This document shows, one piece after another, positions 1 through 7,567 of a stretch of 17,049 bases of DNA. A model generated the notes under the pieces. It worked only from the letters and a program-made list of their open reading frames with translations. It was not told where the DNA came from and ran no database searches. Every line of letters starts with the position of its first letter. Position 1 is the stretch's first letter. Source of the DNA: Clostridiales bacterium (GTDB lineage: Bacteria; Bacillota; Clostridia; Lachnospirales; WQUN01); contig JAISWA010000129.1 of the NCBI GenBank assembly GCA_031271275.1, positions 1-17,049 of the forward strand. Direction: 5' to 3'. Position numbers and translations under genes: made by a program.

Positions 1-366
1 AGCATACCGATTAACAACGCGAAGGAAATCTTGGAAGGCCTGCGCGTGGACGGCGTGATAAAGAAGCCGTACATCGGGATACTAAGGCCCCAGACCGTGA
101 ACGAAAGCATTAAGGATCAGTACAACCTTCCCTCAACAGGCGTGCTGGTTTCCGGCGTGGACGAAAACAGCGGAGCAGCGGAAGCCGGGCTCGAGCCTTG
201 GGATTTAATCGTTGGCTTAAACGGTGAAAAAATTGCTTCCGCAGAGGATTTGGCAGCCAAAATCTCAACCGCGCAAGTCGGCGACGAAGTCCGACTGGAA
301 GTTTACCGGAACAATGAGAAGTTGGAATTAACCGTTGTCCTCGGCATGGCGAGCGGGGAGGAATAA
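1..366 (+). CDS. HtrA/DegP-like serine protease, C-terminal PDZ part (5' truncated)
   Basis: The reading frame is open from the first base, so the gene begins upstream of the window. The 121 visible residues cover the end of the protease domain (SIPINNAKEIL, typical of the segment that links the trypsin-like domain to the PDZ domain in HtrA proteins) and one complete PDZ domain. PDZ hallmarks are PYIGI, GVLVSGV, a GAAEAGLEPWDLIVGLNG stretch and a closing LTVVLG strand. Family members are membrane-anchored or exported proteases that degrade or refold damaged envelope proteins, and the PDZ domain binds exposed C-termini. The catalytic His-Asp-Ser triad lies outside the window and cannot be checked, so an inactive homologue is possible. 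The gene ends in TAA and is followed by a strong terminator, so it is the last gene of its transcript. Confidence 0.85.
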   Translation, partial: SIPINNAKEILEGLRVDGVIKKPYIGILRPQTVNESIKDQYNLPSTGVLVSGVDENSGAAEAGLEPWDLIVGLNGEKIASAEDLAAKISTAQVGDEVRLEVYRNNEKLELTVVLGMASGEE

Positions 367-382
367 ACCGCCCCTACTAAGC

Positions 383-416
383 GCGTTCCGTTGGCTTCAA
401 AACGGAACGCTATAAT
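383..416 (+). promoter_or_regulatory. 10-bp perfect inverted repeat abutting a consensus -10 box
   Basis: GCGTTCCGTT (383-392) and AACGGAACGC (401-410) are perfect inverted copies around an 8-base loop. The repeat is followed directly by TATAAT (411-416). No T-run follows, so this is not itself an intrinsic terminator. The hexamer 17 bases upstream (CCGTTG) is a poor -35. The element may be an operator over a weak promoter for a short transcript ending at the 438-490 terminator, or simply a 3'-UTR hairpin of the protease gene. Confidence 0.35.
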
Positions 417-437
417 CAAGCAGTTTCCTATGACATC

Positions 438-490
438 AAAAACCGTCCCTGTGCGAAACCGGCGCGCTTCGCACAGCGGGCGGTTTTTTT
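438..490 (+). terminator. Rho-independent terminator
   Basis: A 9-bp perfect stem, CTGTGCGAA (449-457) with TTCGCACAG (468-476), is extended outward by AAAAACCG (438-445) pairing with CGGTTTTT (481-488). It ends in a run of seven T. It closes the HtrA-type protease transcript. The A-run on the left arm means it could also work in the opposite direction, but no gene enters from that side. Confidence 0.9.
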
Positions 491-535
491 CCGGCTTTGT
501 TGCGGCGCCCGCCCTTCTGCGTCGCGGCGCACCCA

Positions 536-564
536 TTTCCAAACCCCGCCCGTTTTGATATACT
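536..564 (+). promoter_or_regulatory. Extended -10 promoter for the LCP operon
   Basis: TATACT (559-564) carries the extended element TG (556-557) one base upstream. TTTCCA (536-541), four of six matches to TTGACA, lies exactly 17 bases before it. The expected transcript start is near 571, leaving a leader of about 30 bases before the GTG at 601. It sits just past the terminator of the upstream gene, as expected for a new transcription unit. Confidence 0.6.
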
Positions 565-600
565 CATACAAATTTCAAATCAATTTCCTTTCTAACGGGT

Positions 601-2001
601 GTGATCGTTATCATTTTCTCAAAGATAAAGTGGCGGTATTTAAAAAAATTTCTGATTATCGCGGGCTCCATTACGGGGATTTATTTAGTGATAGCCACCG
701 CCGTCACCCTTACGCTTATCGCGGCAGACCAAAAGGTTTTTAACACCATCGTTTCACCGGAAATCACCGTTCCTACGCTTCCCGCCAACCCCGACACTCC
801 TTTGGAAGCCACGGGCGAAGTAACCGAACCGACGGAAGAAGACGACGGGGGTTTACTCAAGCCCCCGGCGCGCACTAATTTCTTATTGCTCGGTCTGGAC
901 AAGGAAAACGCCCTGACCGACGTGATTATGGTGGGGTGTTTTTACCGCGATTCCTGCGAAATACGGCTGATGTCCATCCCGCGGGACATGTACACGCGCA
1001 TCCCCGAAGAACGCCTTCAACGAATGCGGGACGACGGGCGCAAGCCCCCTTCCGTAATGAAAATAAACGCGCTGCGCAGTTACGGCGGGCAGGCGAACGG
1101 TATACAGTACCTCACCGAGCAACTGGGCGAAATGCTCGGCGTGCAGTTTGATTATTTTGCGGAAACCACCATCCCCGCGTTCCGGGATATCGTGGACGCC
1201 ACCGGCGGCGTTTGGATGGAAGTGCCCGACGTGGGCGGGCACGGCGGGCTCTTTTACGACGACCCGGTGCAAGATTTGCACATAAACCTTCCGGCGGGCA
1301 TGACCTTCATCAACGGCGACCGCGCGGAGCAGCTGCTGCGTTTCCGCTCATACGGGAACGGCGACCTCGGCCGCAACGCCGTGCAAATGGAGTTTATGAA
1401 GCAGCTTTTCAGGCAGGCGCTTACCCGCGAAGGGATTATGAACGACCCCATAAAGCTTATAAACACCATCATCGGTCAGATACGCACCAATGTGGGGCCG
1501 GACGTGATTAAATACACCCCGTACATCACGAAACTTTCCGGCGAAAAGCTCCGCACCTATACCATGCCGGGGAACGGGGAATATGTAAACGGCGTTTCCT
1601 ATTTTTTCGCGGACGAAAGCAGCCTGCCCGAAACCATACATCAGGTTTTTTACGCGCCCCTCGAAACGCCGGAGGAACCGGCGCGCGGCGGCGAGGACCC
1701 GGCGGAAGAAGGCGCGCCCGCGACTGAAAATCCGCTGTCAAAAATCCGTATACAGGTACTTAACGGAAGCCGCGTCGCGGGGCTTGGCTCGTCGGTCGCG
1801 GACGAACTTGGCTACGCGGGTTATAACGTCACGGAGATAGGCGTGTACGAAGGCGGGAAAAGAGAATCGACGCGCATAATCGAGCGCGTCGAGGGCATGG
1901 GGGACGAGTTGATACCTTTCTTTAAGAGCGCCGTAACGGAGCAGGGGGATTTGCCGGAGGAAGTGGACATACAAATCATATTAGGCCAGGGCGAGGGTTA
2001 A
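601..2001 (+). CDS. LytR-CpsA-Psr (LCP) family protein with C-terminal LytR_C domain
   Basis: This 466-residue protein has a short cytoplasmic N-terminus, one membrane helix at about residues 14-40, a low-complexity Pro/Glu/Thr linker, an LCP catalytic domain from about residue 92 and a LytR_C domain at about 380-463. LCP hallmarks are TNFLLLGLD, D107 in LTDVIMV, SIPRD with R128/D129, and the R247-R249...GD255LGR258 cluster that binds the polyprenyl pyrophosphate head group. LCP enzymes act outside the membrane and transfer undecaprenyl-linked glycopolymers (teichoic acids or capsule) to peptidoglycan. The substrate cannot be told from sequence. The GTG at 601 is chosen because later starts would cut the membrane helix; the ribosome binding site before it is poor. 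It is the first gene of a four-gene unit and the next gene starts four bases after its stop. Confidence 0.9.
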   Translation: MIVIIFSKIKWRYLKKFLIIAGSITGIYLVIATAVTLTLIAADQKVFNTIVSPEITVPTLPANPDTPLEATGEVTEPTEEDDGGLLKPPARTNFLLLGLDKENALTDVIMVGCFYRDSCEIRLMSIPRDMYTRIPEERLQRMRDDGRKPPSVMKINALRSYGGQANGIQYLTEQLGEMLGVQFDYFAETTIPAFRDIVDATGGVWMEVPDVGGHGGLFYDDPVQDLHINLPAGMTFINGDRAEQLLRFRSYGNGDLGRNAVQMEFMKQLFRQALTREGIMNDPIKLINTIIGQIRTNVGPDVIKYTPYITKLSGEKLRTYTMPGNGEYVNGVSYFFADESSLPETIHQVFYAPLETPEEPARGGEDPAEEGAPATENPLSKIRIQVLNGSRVAGLGSSVADELGYAGYNVTEIGVYEGGKRESTRIIERVEGMGDELIPFFKSAVTEQGDLPEEVDIQIILGQGEG

Positions 2002-2004
2002 GCC

Positions 2005-3426
2005 GTGGAGGTTTTCAAGAACTTAGCGCTCTACAGGGAGAGTTCAATACCCCTCTACCGGCAGCTTAGCGACGCGATACGCGTTATGATAGAAGACGGT
2101 ACGTTGGCGCAGGGTTACAAACTTCCGACGATACGGGCGCTGTCCAAACATTTGAAGGTTAATAACATGACCGTTATAAGCGCGTATAAATATTTGGAAA
2201 GCCACCATTTTATCTATTCACTGGTGGGGAGCGGCACCTATGTAGCGCCGGAGAGGAGAAACCAACTTCCGGAACCGATACTCAAGAACCAATACAACGC
2301 GCGGCAGGCGGTTTCAAGCCAGATAACGCCTGACACGATTAACTTTGCGGATACTTCCACCGACGCGAAGCTGTTCCCGGTGGAAGCGTTTAAAAAAGCG
2401 TTTGACGACGCGCTCGCCCGGGACGGCGGGTTGGCGTTTGACTATCAGGACAGCCAGGGCTACGAGCCCCTGCGGGAATCGCTGTGCGCTTACCTTGAGA
2501 CCTGTTCCATCAAGACCTCGCCAAGCCGTATTCAAATTATTTCCGGCGCGCAGCAGGGGCTCGACATTCTCGCGAAGGCGCTGTTGGAACCGGGGGACGT
2601 ACTGCTCACCGAGCAGCCGACTTTTTACGGCGCGGTAGGCGCGTTTGCCACGCGGGGCGCGACGGTTTACGAAATGCCCATGGAAGACGACGGGCCGGAT
2701 ATGGACGCGGTTGAATCCTTGATGAAACAATACCGCCCCCGTTTTTTGTACGTAATGCCAAATTTTCAGACGCCCACGGGCATTAGCTACGGCGCGGAAA
2801 AAAAACACCGGCTTTTGGAACTGGTATATAAGTACGAATCATATATAATAGAGGAGGACAATCAAAACGATTTTTATTACGACGGCAATCCCCGTGTTCC
2901 GCTTAAAGCGTTGGATTACCGCAACCGATGTATATATGTAAAAAGTTTTTCCAAGATACTAATGCCCGGTCTGCGTATCGGGTGTATGGTGCTGCCGCGA
3001 AAGCTTGCCGTAGCCACGGTAAAAAGAAACACGGACATCGCCACGTCGGGTTATATACAGCGCGCGTTCGACTTGTACCTGCGCGACGGCGGGTATTCCG
3101 CGCACTGCGCGTTTATGCGCGGGGAATACGGCAAACGTTACCAAACCGCCCTTGAAGCGATTAAAAGGCAACTTACCGGTTATGTGAAATATACTCCGCC
3201 CGACGGGGGATTAAGTTTTTGGCTGACGCTCTCGCGCAGGGAATGGTCGGGTTATGTGGAGGAATTTTGCGAAGCCGTTTTGGCTCATGACGTTATTATA
3301 ACGCCGGGAAGCGTGTTTTCCGCGCGGGGCGATGCGTTCCGCGTGAGCTTCGCGGCGGTATCGGCGGACCGGATAACCGAAGGAATAAATGTTATCGCGT
3401 CCGTATTGCGGGGAGAAGGAAAGTGA
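2005..3426 (+). CDS. MocR-type GntR regulator fused to an aminotransferase-like domain
   Basis: This 473-residue protein has a GntR winged-helix domain at about residues 10-80 (IPLYRQLSDAIRVMI, LPTIRALSKHL, GSGTYV) and a fold-type I, PLP-dependent aminotransferase-like domain from about residue 110. The PLP-binding lysine is K317 in SFSKILMPGLR. Other matches are SGAQQGLD, the PNFQTPTG segment and FRVSFAA near the end. The MocR family uses PLP or an amino-acid adduct as effector; members regulate PLP synthesis, GABA or amino-acid use, and some may keep aminotransferase activity. The target here is unknown, and no pdxST or gab genes are adjacent. The start is GTG just after the LCP stop, with GAGG in the LCP tail. 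Its TGA overlaps the next GTG by four bases, so translation is probably coupled. Confidence 0.92.
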   Translation: MEVFKNLALYRESSIPLYRQLSDAIRVMIEDGTLAQGYKLPTIRALSKHLKVNNMTVISAYKYLESHHFIYSLVGSGTYVAPERRNQLPEPILKNQYNARQAVSSQITPDTINFADTSTDAKLFPVEAFKKAFDDALARDGGLAFDYQDSQGYEPLRESLCAYLETCSIKTSPSRIQIISGAQQGLDILAKALLEPGDVLLTEQPTFYGAVGAFATRGATVYEMPMEDDGPDMDAVESLMKQYRPRFLYVMPNFQTPTGISYGAEKKHRLLELVYKYESYIIEEDNQNDFYYDGNPRVPLKALDYRNRCIYVKSFSKILMPGLRIGCMVLPRKLAVATVKRNTDIATSGYIQRAFDLYLRDGGYSAHCAFMRGEYGKRYQTALEAIKRQLTGYVKYTPPDGGLSFWLTLSRREWSGYVEEFCEAVLAHDVIITPGSVFSARGDAFRVSFAAVSADRITEGINVIASVLRGEGK

Positions 3427-4424
3427 GCATGACAGCATCAGTACGCCTTTTTATAGCCGGCGCAAAACACGATATGATTGCTTACATAAAAAGCGGCATG
3501 TTAAAGAAGCCGGGTATCGAAATGGTAATAGCCGTTGACAACCCCGCCGAGGCGGAGAATAAAATCAACCGGCAGAGTTTAAACGTGCTGCTGACGGACC
3601 TTGACACCGTGTCCTCAAACTCGGTCGTGGCTTCCATGAACCGGCAGCGCGCCGATTTGTTCGCTATTTACACTTCTGTTTCAAGCTCCCGCGCCAAACC
3701 GTTTTTGACGGACGGCAAAGACAACTTCATTATGAAACCCGCCGTCCTCACTAGCCAAACCGCGGGCGTTTTTATCGCCGCGCTGTATAAACGCATTGAT
3801 TCGCTGCGCAAGCAAACCGCGCCCCTCGGTGTGCGCGATATGAACAAAATCGTCAGCGGGAACAAAAAGGTCATCGGCATCGCGTCGTCCACCGGCGGTA
3901 CCAGCGCGTTGGAAATGATTTTAAGGGCGCTGCCGGGCGACATACCTCCGGTGGTTGTGGTGCAGCACATGCCCTCCGGGTTTACCAAACTTTTTGCCGA
4001 CCGGCTTGATGCCGTGCTCGCCATGAGAATAAAAGAAGCGCAGACCGGCGAGTATTTAAAACAGGGCGAAATACTGCTCGCGCCCGCCGACCGGCATATG
4101 AAGTTGGTACGCCAACAGGGCGCGCTCGCGGTGGAATGTTATGTGGGCATTAAAATGCACGGGGTAATGCCCGCCGCCGATGTTTTGTTTGAATCGATGG
4201 CGGACTTGCTAAAAGCGAACGGTATCGGCGTCATTCTAACGGGGATGGGCGCGGACGGCGCGAGAGGGCTTATGCTCATGCACAACGCCGGAGCGAAAAC
4301 CATCGGGCAGGATAAAGAAACCTGCGTGGTTTACGGTATGCCGAAGGTGGCTAAAGACCTTGGCGCGGTGGACTTCGAGCTTCCCATTCAAAAAATCGCG
4401 GAAAAAATCCTTTCGTTGGTATAA
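3423..4424 (+). CDS. CheB-like protein-glutamate methylesterase with degenerate receiver domain
   Basis: This 333-residue protein has the CheB layout: a receiver-like domain (about 5-125), a linker, and a methylesterase domain (about 148-333). The catalytic triad is present: S156 in IASSTGG, H182 in VVQHMPSGFT and D278 in GMGADGA. CheB removes methyl groups from chemoreceptor glutamates and deamidates glutamines. The receiver is poor: D59 or D61 (LLTDLD), T84/S85 and K105 (FIMKP) are recognisable, but the acidic pocket near the N-terminus and the usual EMP-type loop after the phospho-Asp are missing. Phosphorylation control by CheA is therefore doubtful. The gene overlaps the MocR stop by four bases. 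The GTG at 3423 is used here; the ATG at 3429, better spaced from AAGGA at 3416-3420, is equally plausible. No cheA, cheR, cheW or cheY is nearby. Confidence 0.88.
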   Translation: MSMTASVRLFIAGAKHDMIAYIKSGMLKKPGIEMVIAVDNPAEAENKINRQSLNVLLTDLDTVSSNSVVASMNRQRADLFAIYTSVSSSRAKPFLTDGKDNFIMKPAVLTSQTAGVFIAALYKRIDSLRKQTAPLGVRDMNKIVSGNKKVIGIASSTGGTSALEMILRALPGDIPPVVVVQHMPSGFTKLFADRLDAVLAMRIKEAQTGEYLKQGEILLAPADRHMKLVRQQGALAVECYVGIKMHGVMPAADVLFESMADLLKANGIGVILTGMGADGARGLMLMHNAGAKTIGQDKETCVVYGMPKVAKDLGAVDFELPIQKIAEKILSLV

Positions 4425-4429
4425 GAAAA

Positions 4430-5212
4430 GTGGACGACCGTAAGGTTTTATATGCAATGCTTTACGATATGAGAACACAGGCGGGCGTCTCTATGGTCAG
4501 CCCCGACCGTTCCGCGATGGCTTTGTACAGCCGGGGGAAACCGATTTGGCTTTGGACGGGGGAGCATTGGAGCGCGGAAGGGCTGCGTTCTTTTTTTTTG
4601 AAATTTTTAATGCGCGTTAAAGAGAAGCCCTGTGGAATCGTCGCCGAAAAAAAAGCGGCGGAGCAGTGCGGTATTTTTTTATCCGGCAGATATGTCGCCA
4701 AGTTAAAAGAGAGAGAGATAATTTCCTATTATTTGCCCGCTGAGGAAACTTTTAAAGCGCGTAAAGTTTCAGCCCCGGGCTGCGTACTGCGGCAAGCCGC
4801 CCTAAAGGACGCGGGTTTCCTCACGGAGTGGGTGGCAGGGTTTTACCGTGACGCGCTGCAGGCTAAGCCCCCCCATGACGAAGACTTCCGCGTCTTGGCA
4901 AAAAGAGGCGCGTCCGTTTCAATGGACGCGCCGCGGTTATATATCTTGGAAGACAAGAGCGGTTCCCCTTCCGGGATGGGGATGCTGTGCGGGGGAGACC
5001 ATTGCGCTTGCCGTTTGAATATGGTTTGCGTGCCGGTTGAAAAACGGCGGCAGGGTTACGGGAAAATAATGGTGGAACTGCTTTGTGAAAAAATCCTTTC
5101 CCGGGATAAAATGCCCGTGCTGTATACCTCGGCGGAAAACGCCGCCGCAAACGCGCTGTACCGGTCCGTCGGCTTTAAAGAAGCCGGGCGGCTTACGGAA
5201 TTTATTTTTTAA
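4430..5212 (+). CDS. GNAT family N-acetyltransferase with extra N-terminal domain
   Basis: This 260-residue protein has a C-terminal GNAT fold at about residues 120-260. The acetyl-CoA loop is seen as RRQGYGK (Q208-G211), preceded by the LNMVCVPVE strand, and followed by a late ENAAANALYRSVGFKEAGR segment typical of the family. The first 120 residues (tryptophan- and lysine-rich, with LWTGEHW) do not resemble a GNAT domain I know. They could be a degenerate second GNAT half or a substrate-binding module, and the substrate is not predictable. The GTG at 4430 follows the CheB stop by five bases with only a weak purine-rich stretch before it, so translation probably depends on coupling. Its last 11 bases overlap the convergent chemoreceptor gene. 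Confidence 0.8.
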   Translation: MDDRKVLYAMLYDMRTQAGVSMVSPDRSAMALYSRGKPIWLWTGEHWSAEGLRSFFLKFLMRVKEKPCGIVAEKKAAEQCGIFLSGRYVAKLKEREIISYYLPAEETFKARKVSAPGCVLRQAALKDAGFLTEWVAGFYRDALQAKPPHDEDFRVLAKRGASVSMDAPRLYILEDKSGSPSGMGMLCGGDHCACRLNMVCVPVEKRRQGYGKIMVELLCEKILSRDKMPVLYTSAENAAANALYRSVGFKEAGRLTEFIF

Positions 5213-7463
5213 ATCTCACCGCGCCGAGCAGTTTGTTTAGCGAATCGGACTGCTGCGCCAATTCCTCTGAAGCGGACGCGTTTTCGTCCGCCATTTTAGT
5301 ATTGTCCAACACTCCGGCGGAGAACTGTTCGATACCGCTCGTAAGCTGCCTTACGGCATCCTCCTGCCGGACGGAGGCGGACGAAATTAACGAAACAAGC
5401 TCCGATACGGAATTTACGTTGTTGATGATTTCAAACAACGCGTCGGAAGTGGACTTGGCGGTTTCGGAACCTTCGTTTACGCGGTTCAGTGTTTCTTCAA
5501 TCAAAGCTTGCGTCTCGTGGGCGGCGTTAAGGCTGCGTGTGGCAAGGCTGCGGACTTCGTCGGCAACCACGATAAAGCCCTTGCCGTGTTCCCCGGCCCT
5601 TGCCGCTTCCACCGCCGCGTTTATCGCGAGCAGGTTGGTCTGGAAGGCGATTCCGTCTATTACCTGAATGATTTTCGCGATATTGTTGGCGGCGTCCTTA
5701 ATCGCGTTCATGCTGTAGAGCATCTTTTTCATTTCTTTATTGCCGTTGTCCGCGTTTTGTTTGGAAATTACGGAAATATTCTCGGCTTTGCCGGCGTTCT
5801 TGGAATTATCGAGGGTTTGCTCCCCGATGTAGGTAATGTTGCCGGTCAGTTTTTCAATGGTTTCCCGTTGGTCCGCCGCGTTTTTACTCAATCGCGTGCC
5901 CGACTGGGAAATCTGTGAGGCGTTTTCGTTTAACAGCGACGAGATTTGACCGATTTGCCGGAAGAAGTGGTCCTGGTCGGAGATGATGGAACCGATGGCT
6001 TCCTCTATCGCGGCAAAGTCCCCGTGGAACTTCCGCGAGGCTTTTATGCTTAAATCGTTCTTCGCCACCGCCTGAAGAATTACGCGTATTTCCTTTATGT
6101 AATCGGCAAGCTCGTCTACGGTTTTGTTCATATTATCCTTTAACACCGACAGGTCGCCTTTGTACTGGCCTGTCATTTTTACGTCAAGGTAACCGTCAGA
6201 CACTTTTTTAAGCACGTTTGAAGCTTCCTGCATGGGGATGACCAACGCCTCAATCAGTTGGTTAAGGTCGGTTAATATTTTCGCCCACCCGCCCTGGAAG
6301 GCGCCCGCGTCCGCCCTTACGGACAGGTTGCCGTTTAACGCGGTTTCCGCCACGTTGATGATTTCACTGTTGATATGTGAGAAGTCGCTTCGCAGCTTAT
6401 CCACGATACCGTTCGCCAAAGACAGCCTGCCCGGGTAGCTGTGTACGTTCGCGTCGAAGTTTCCGTTCCCGTAATGCTGCACCACGTCTAAAAGCTCCAT
6501 GAAATTATCGATGTACATGGAAACCATTTCGTTGATACCCTTGACCACGTCAAGGTAAACGCCGGTGTACTTGGATTCGTCGAGCCGCGCTTCGTATTCC
6601 CCGTCCGCGTGCCGCCTGGACATTTCGCCCATGTCATTGACGAGTATGTTGAATGTGGTCGTCACCTGCGAGAAGCTGCCGTAAAGCACGCCGATTTCGT
6701 CGATGGTATCTTGCTTGCGCGCCCGGAAAGTCATGTCGCCCTCGTATAAGAGTTTCATTCCGCCGGTAATGCGCCTCAGCGTATAGGAAAGCAGATGCTT
6801 TATATACGACTGCATGATAAAACCGAAAATCGCGCTTAAAACAAGGCCGGCGGCGATGATGTACATGGCGAAGCGGTTGGAGTCTACCATTACCGCCTGT
6901 ACGCTAAAATCCACGCCCACCACCGCGATGGACTCCCCCTCGCTGTTTAAAACCGGCGCGAAGCCCGTAACCAACGTTCCGAATGCCTCGGTGTAGTAAG
7001 GGTCCTCTACCGCCGGAACCTTACCGCGCATAATTTCAAACACATTTTCACCGTAAACGTCCGTGTCTTCCTCCACATCGTTGAAGTCAAAAATTTCCTC
7101 CGGGTTGTCGCCCGGCTTTAAACCCTCTACGTAGTATTTAAACCAGATGTCGTTGTAAGGCGCGATTATGTACAGGTAGGTTACGTCAAGCTTTGTCTTC
7201 AAGTTGTCGAACAAGCCCTTCACATAAAACCAGTATTCGTCTTTTTCCGGGGAATCCATCGACGCCTGCAAGCTTACAGGGTCGAGCATTTCGGCAATCG
7301 TAGCCGACACATCCTCCGCGTTCGCCAGATACTTTTCCATTGAGTCTGTGCGGTAAATTAAAAAACTGAACAGCCCGATCAAAAAAATCGACAGCATAAT
7401 CAGCCCGATAACCGCTCTGGACACCCTTGTACCCATAGACAGACGTTTCGCCTGTTTACGCAT
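5202..7463 (-). CDS. Methyl-accepting chemotaxis protein with Cache-like sensor and multiple HAMP modules
   Basis: This 753-residue chemoreceptor has membrane helix 1 at about 16-38, an extracellular Cache-type sensor at about 40-197, membrane helix 2 at about 198-218 and a HAMP domain at about 219-272. Next comes a long run of HAMP-like modules, marked by recurring motifs near 288 (GEYEARL), 333 (GNFDANV), 377 (NGNLSVRA), 423 (DGYLDVKM) and 468 (KNDLSIKA). The cytoplasmic signalling hairpin has its tip at about 602-640 (GIAFQTNLLAINAAVEAARA, VVADEVRSLA), which binds CheA/CheW in known receptors. There is no CheR/CheB-tethering pentapeptide at the C-terminus (ends AVRFKK). The ATG start has GGAGGG eight bases upstream. 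The ligand cannot be deduced; Cache sensors commonly bind small metabolites. No other chemotaxis gene except the CheB-like one is in the window. Confidence 0.95.
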   Translation of the reverse strand: MRKQAKRLSMGTRVSRAVIGLIMLSIFLIGLFSFLIYRTDSMEKYLANAEDVSATIAEMLDPVSLQASMDSPEKDEYWFYVKGLFDNLKTKLDVTYLYIIAPYNDIWFKYYVEGLKPGDNPEEIFDFNDVEEDTDVYGENVFEIMRGKVPAVEDPYYTEAFGTLVTGFAPVLNSEGESIAVVGVDFSVQAVMVDSNRFAMYIIAAGLVLSAIFGFIMQSYIKHLLSYTLRRITGGMKLLYEGDMTFRARKQDTIDEIGVLYGSFSQVTTTFNILVNDMGEMSRRHADGEYEARLDESKYTGVYLDVVKGINEMVSMYIDNFMELLDVVQHYGNGNFDANVHSYPGRLSLANGIVDKLRSDFSHINSEIINVAETALNGNLSVRADAGAFQGGWAKILTDLNQLIEALVIPMQEASNVLKKVSDGYLDVKMTGQYKGDLSVLKDNMNKTVDELADYIKEIRVILQAVAKNDLSIKASRKFHGDFAAIEEAIGSIISDQDHFFRQIGQISSLLNENASQISQSGTRLSKNAADQRETIEKLTGNITYIGEQTLDNSKNAGKAENISVISKQNADNGNKEMKKMLYSMNAIKDAANNIAKIIQVIDGIAFQTNLLAINAAVEAARAGEHGKGFIVVADEVRSLATRSLNAAHETQALIEETLNRVNEGSETAKSTSDALFEIINNVNSVSELVSLISSASVRQEDAVRQLTSGIEQFSAGVLDNTKMADENASASEELAQQSDSLNKLLGAVRFKK

Positions 7464-7502
7464 TACAATCCCTCCGAATTGGAAAATTTTCTACCTATGT
7501 AA

Positions 7503-7531
7503 ACTATGCTTTTTTAATGCTAATTTGTCAA
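7503..7531 (-). promoter_or_regulatory. Promoter of the chemoreceptor gene
   Basis: Read on the - strand, a perfect TTGACA (7531-7526) and CATAGT (7508-7503) are separated by exactly 17 bases. Transcription would start near 7496, giving a leader of about 33 bases. The signal is of the housekeeping sigma type. I looked for a SigD-type motility promoter (TAAA and GCCGATAT) and found none. Confidence 0.65.
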
Positions 7532-7567
7532 CCTTATTTAATAAAAAAATGATAAAAATCGAAATAT

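Noticed and set aside
2314..2808. 164-codon open frame antisense to the MocR gene
   Set aside because: Low-complexity Arg/Val-rich translation and complete overlap with a clearly real gene.
2005..3426. MocR aminotransferase as the missing HisC
   Set aside because: It carries an N-terminal GntR DNA-binding domain and MocR-type sequence, and lies nearly 10 kb from the his genes.
5202..7531. SigD-dependent motility promoter for the chemoreceptor
   Set aside because: The upstream region has a perfect TTGACA with a 17-base spacer to CATAGT and no TAAA/GCCGATAT pair.
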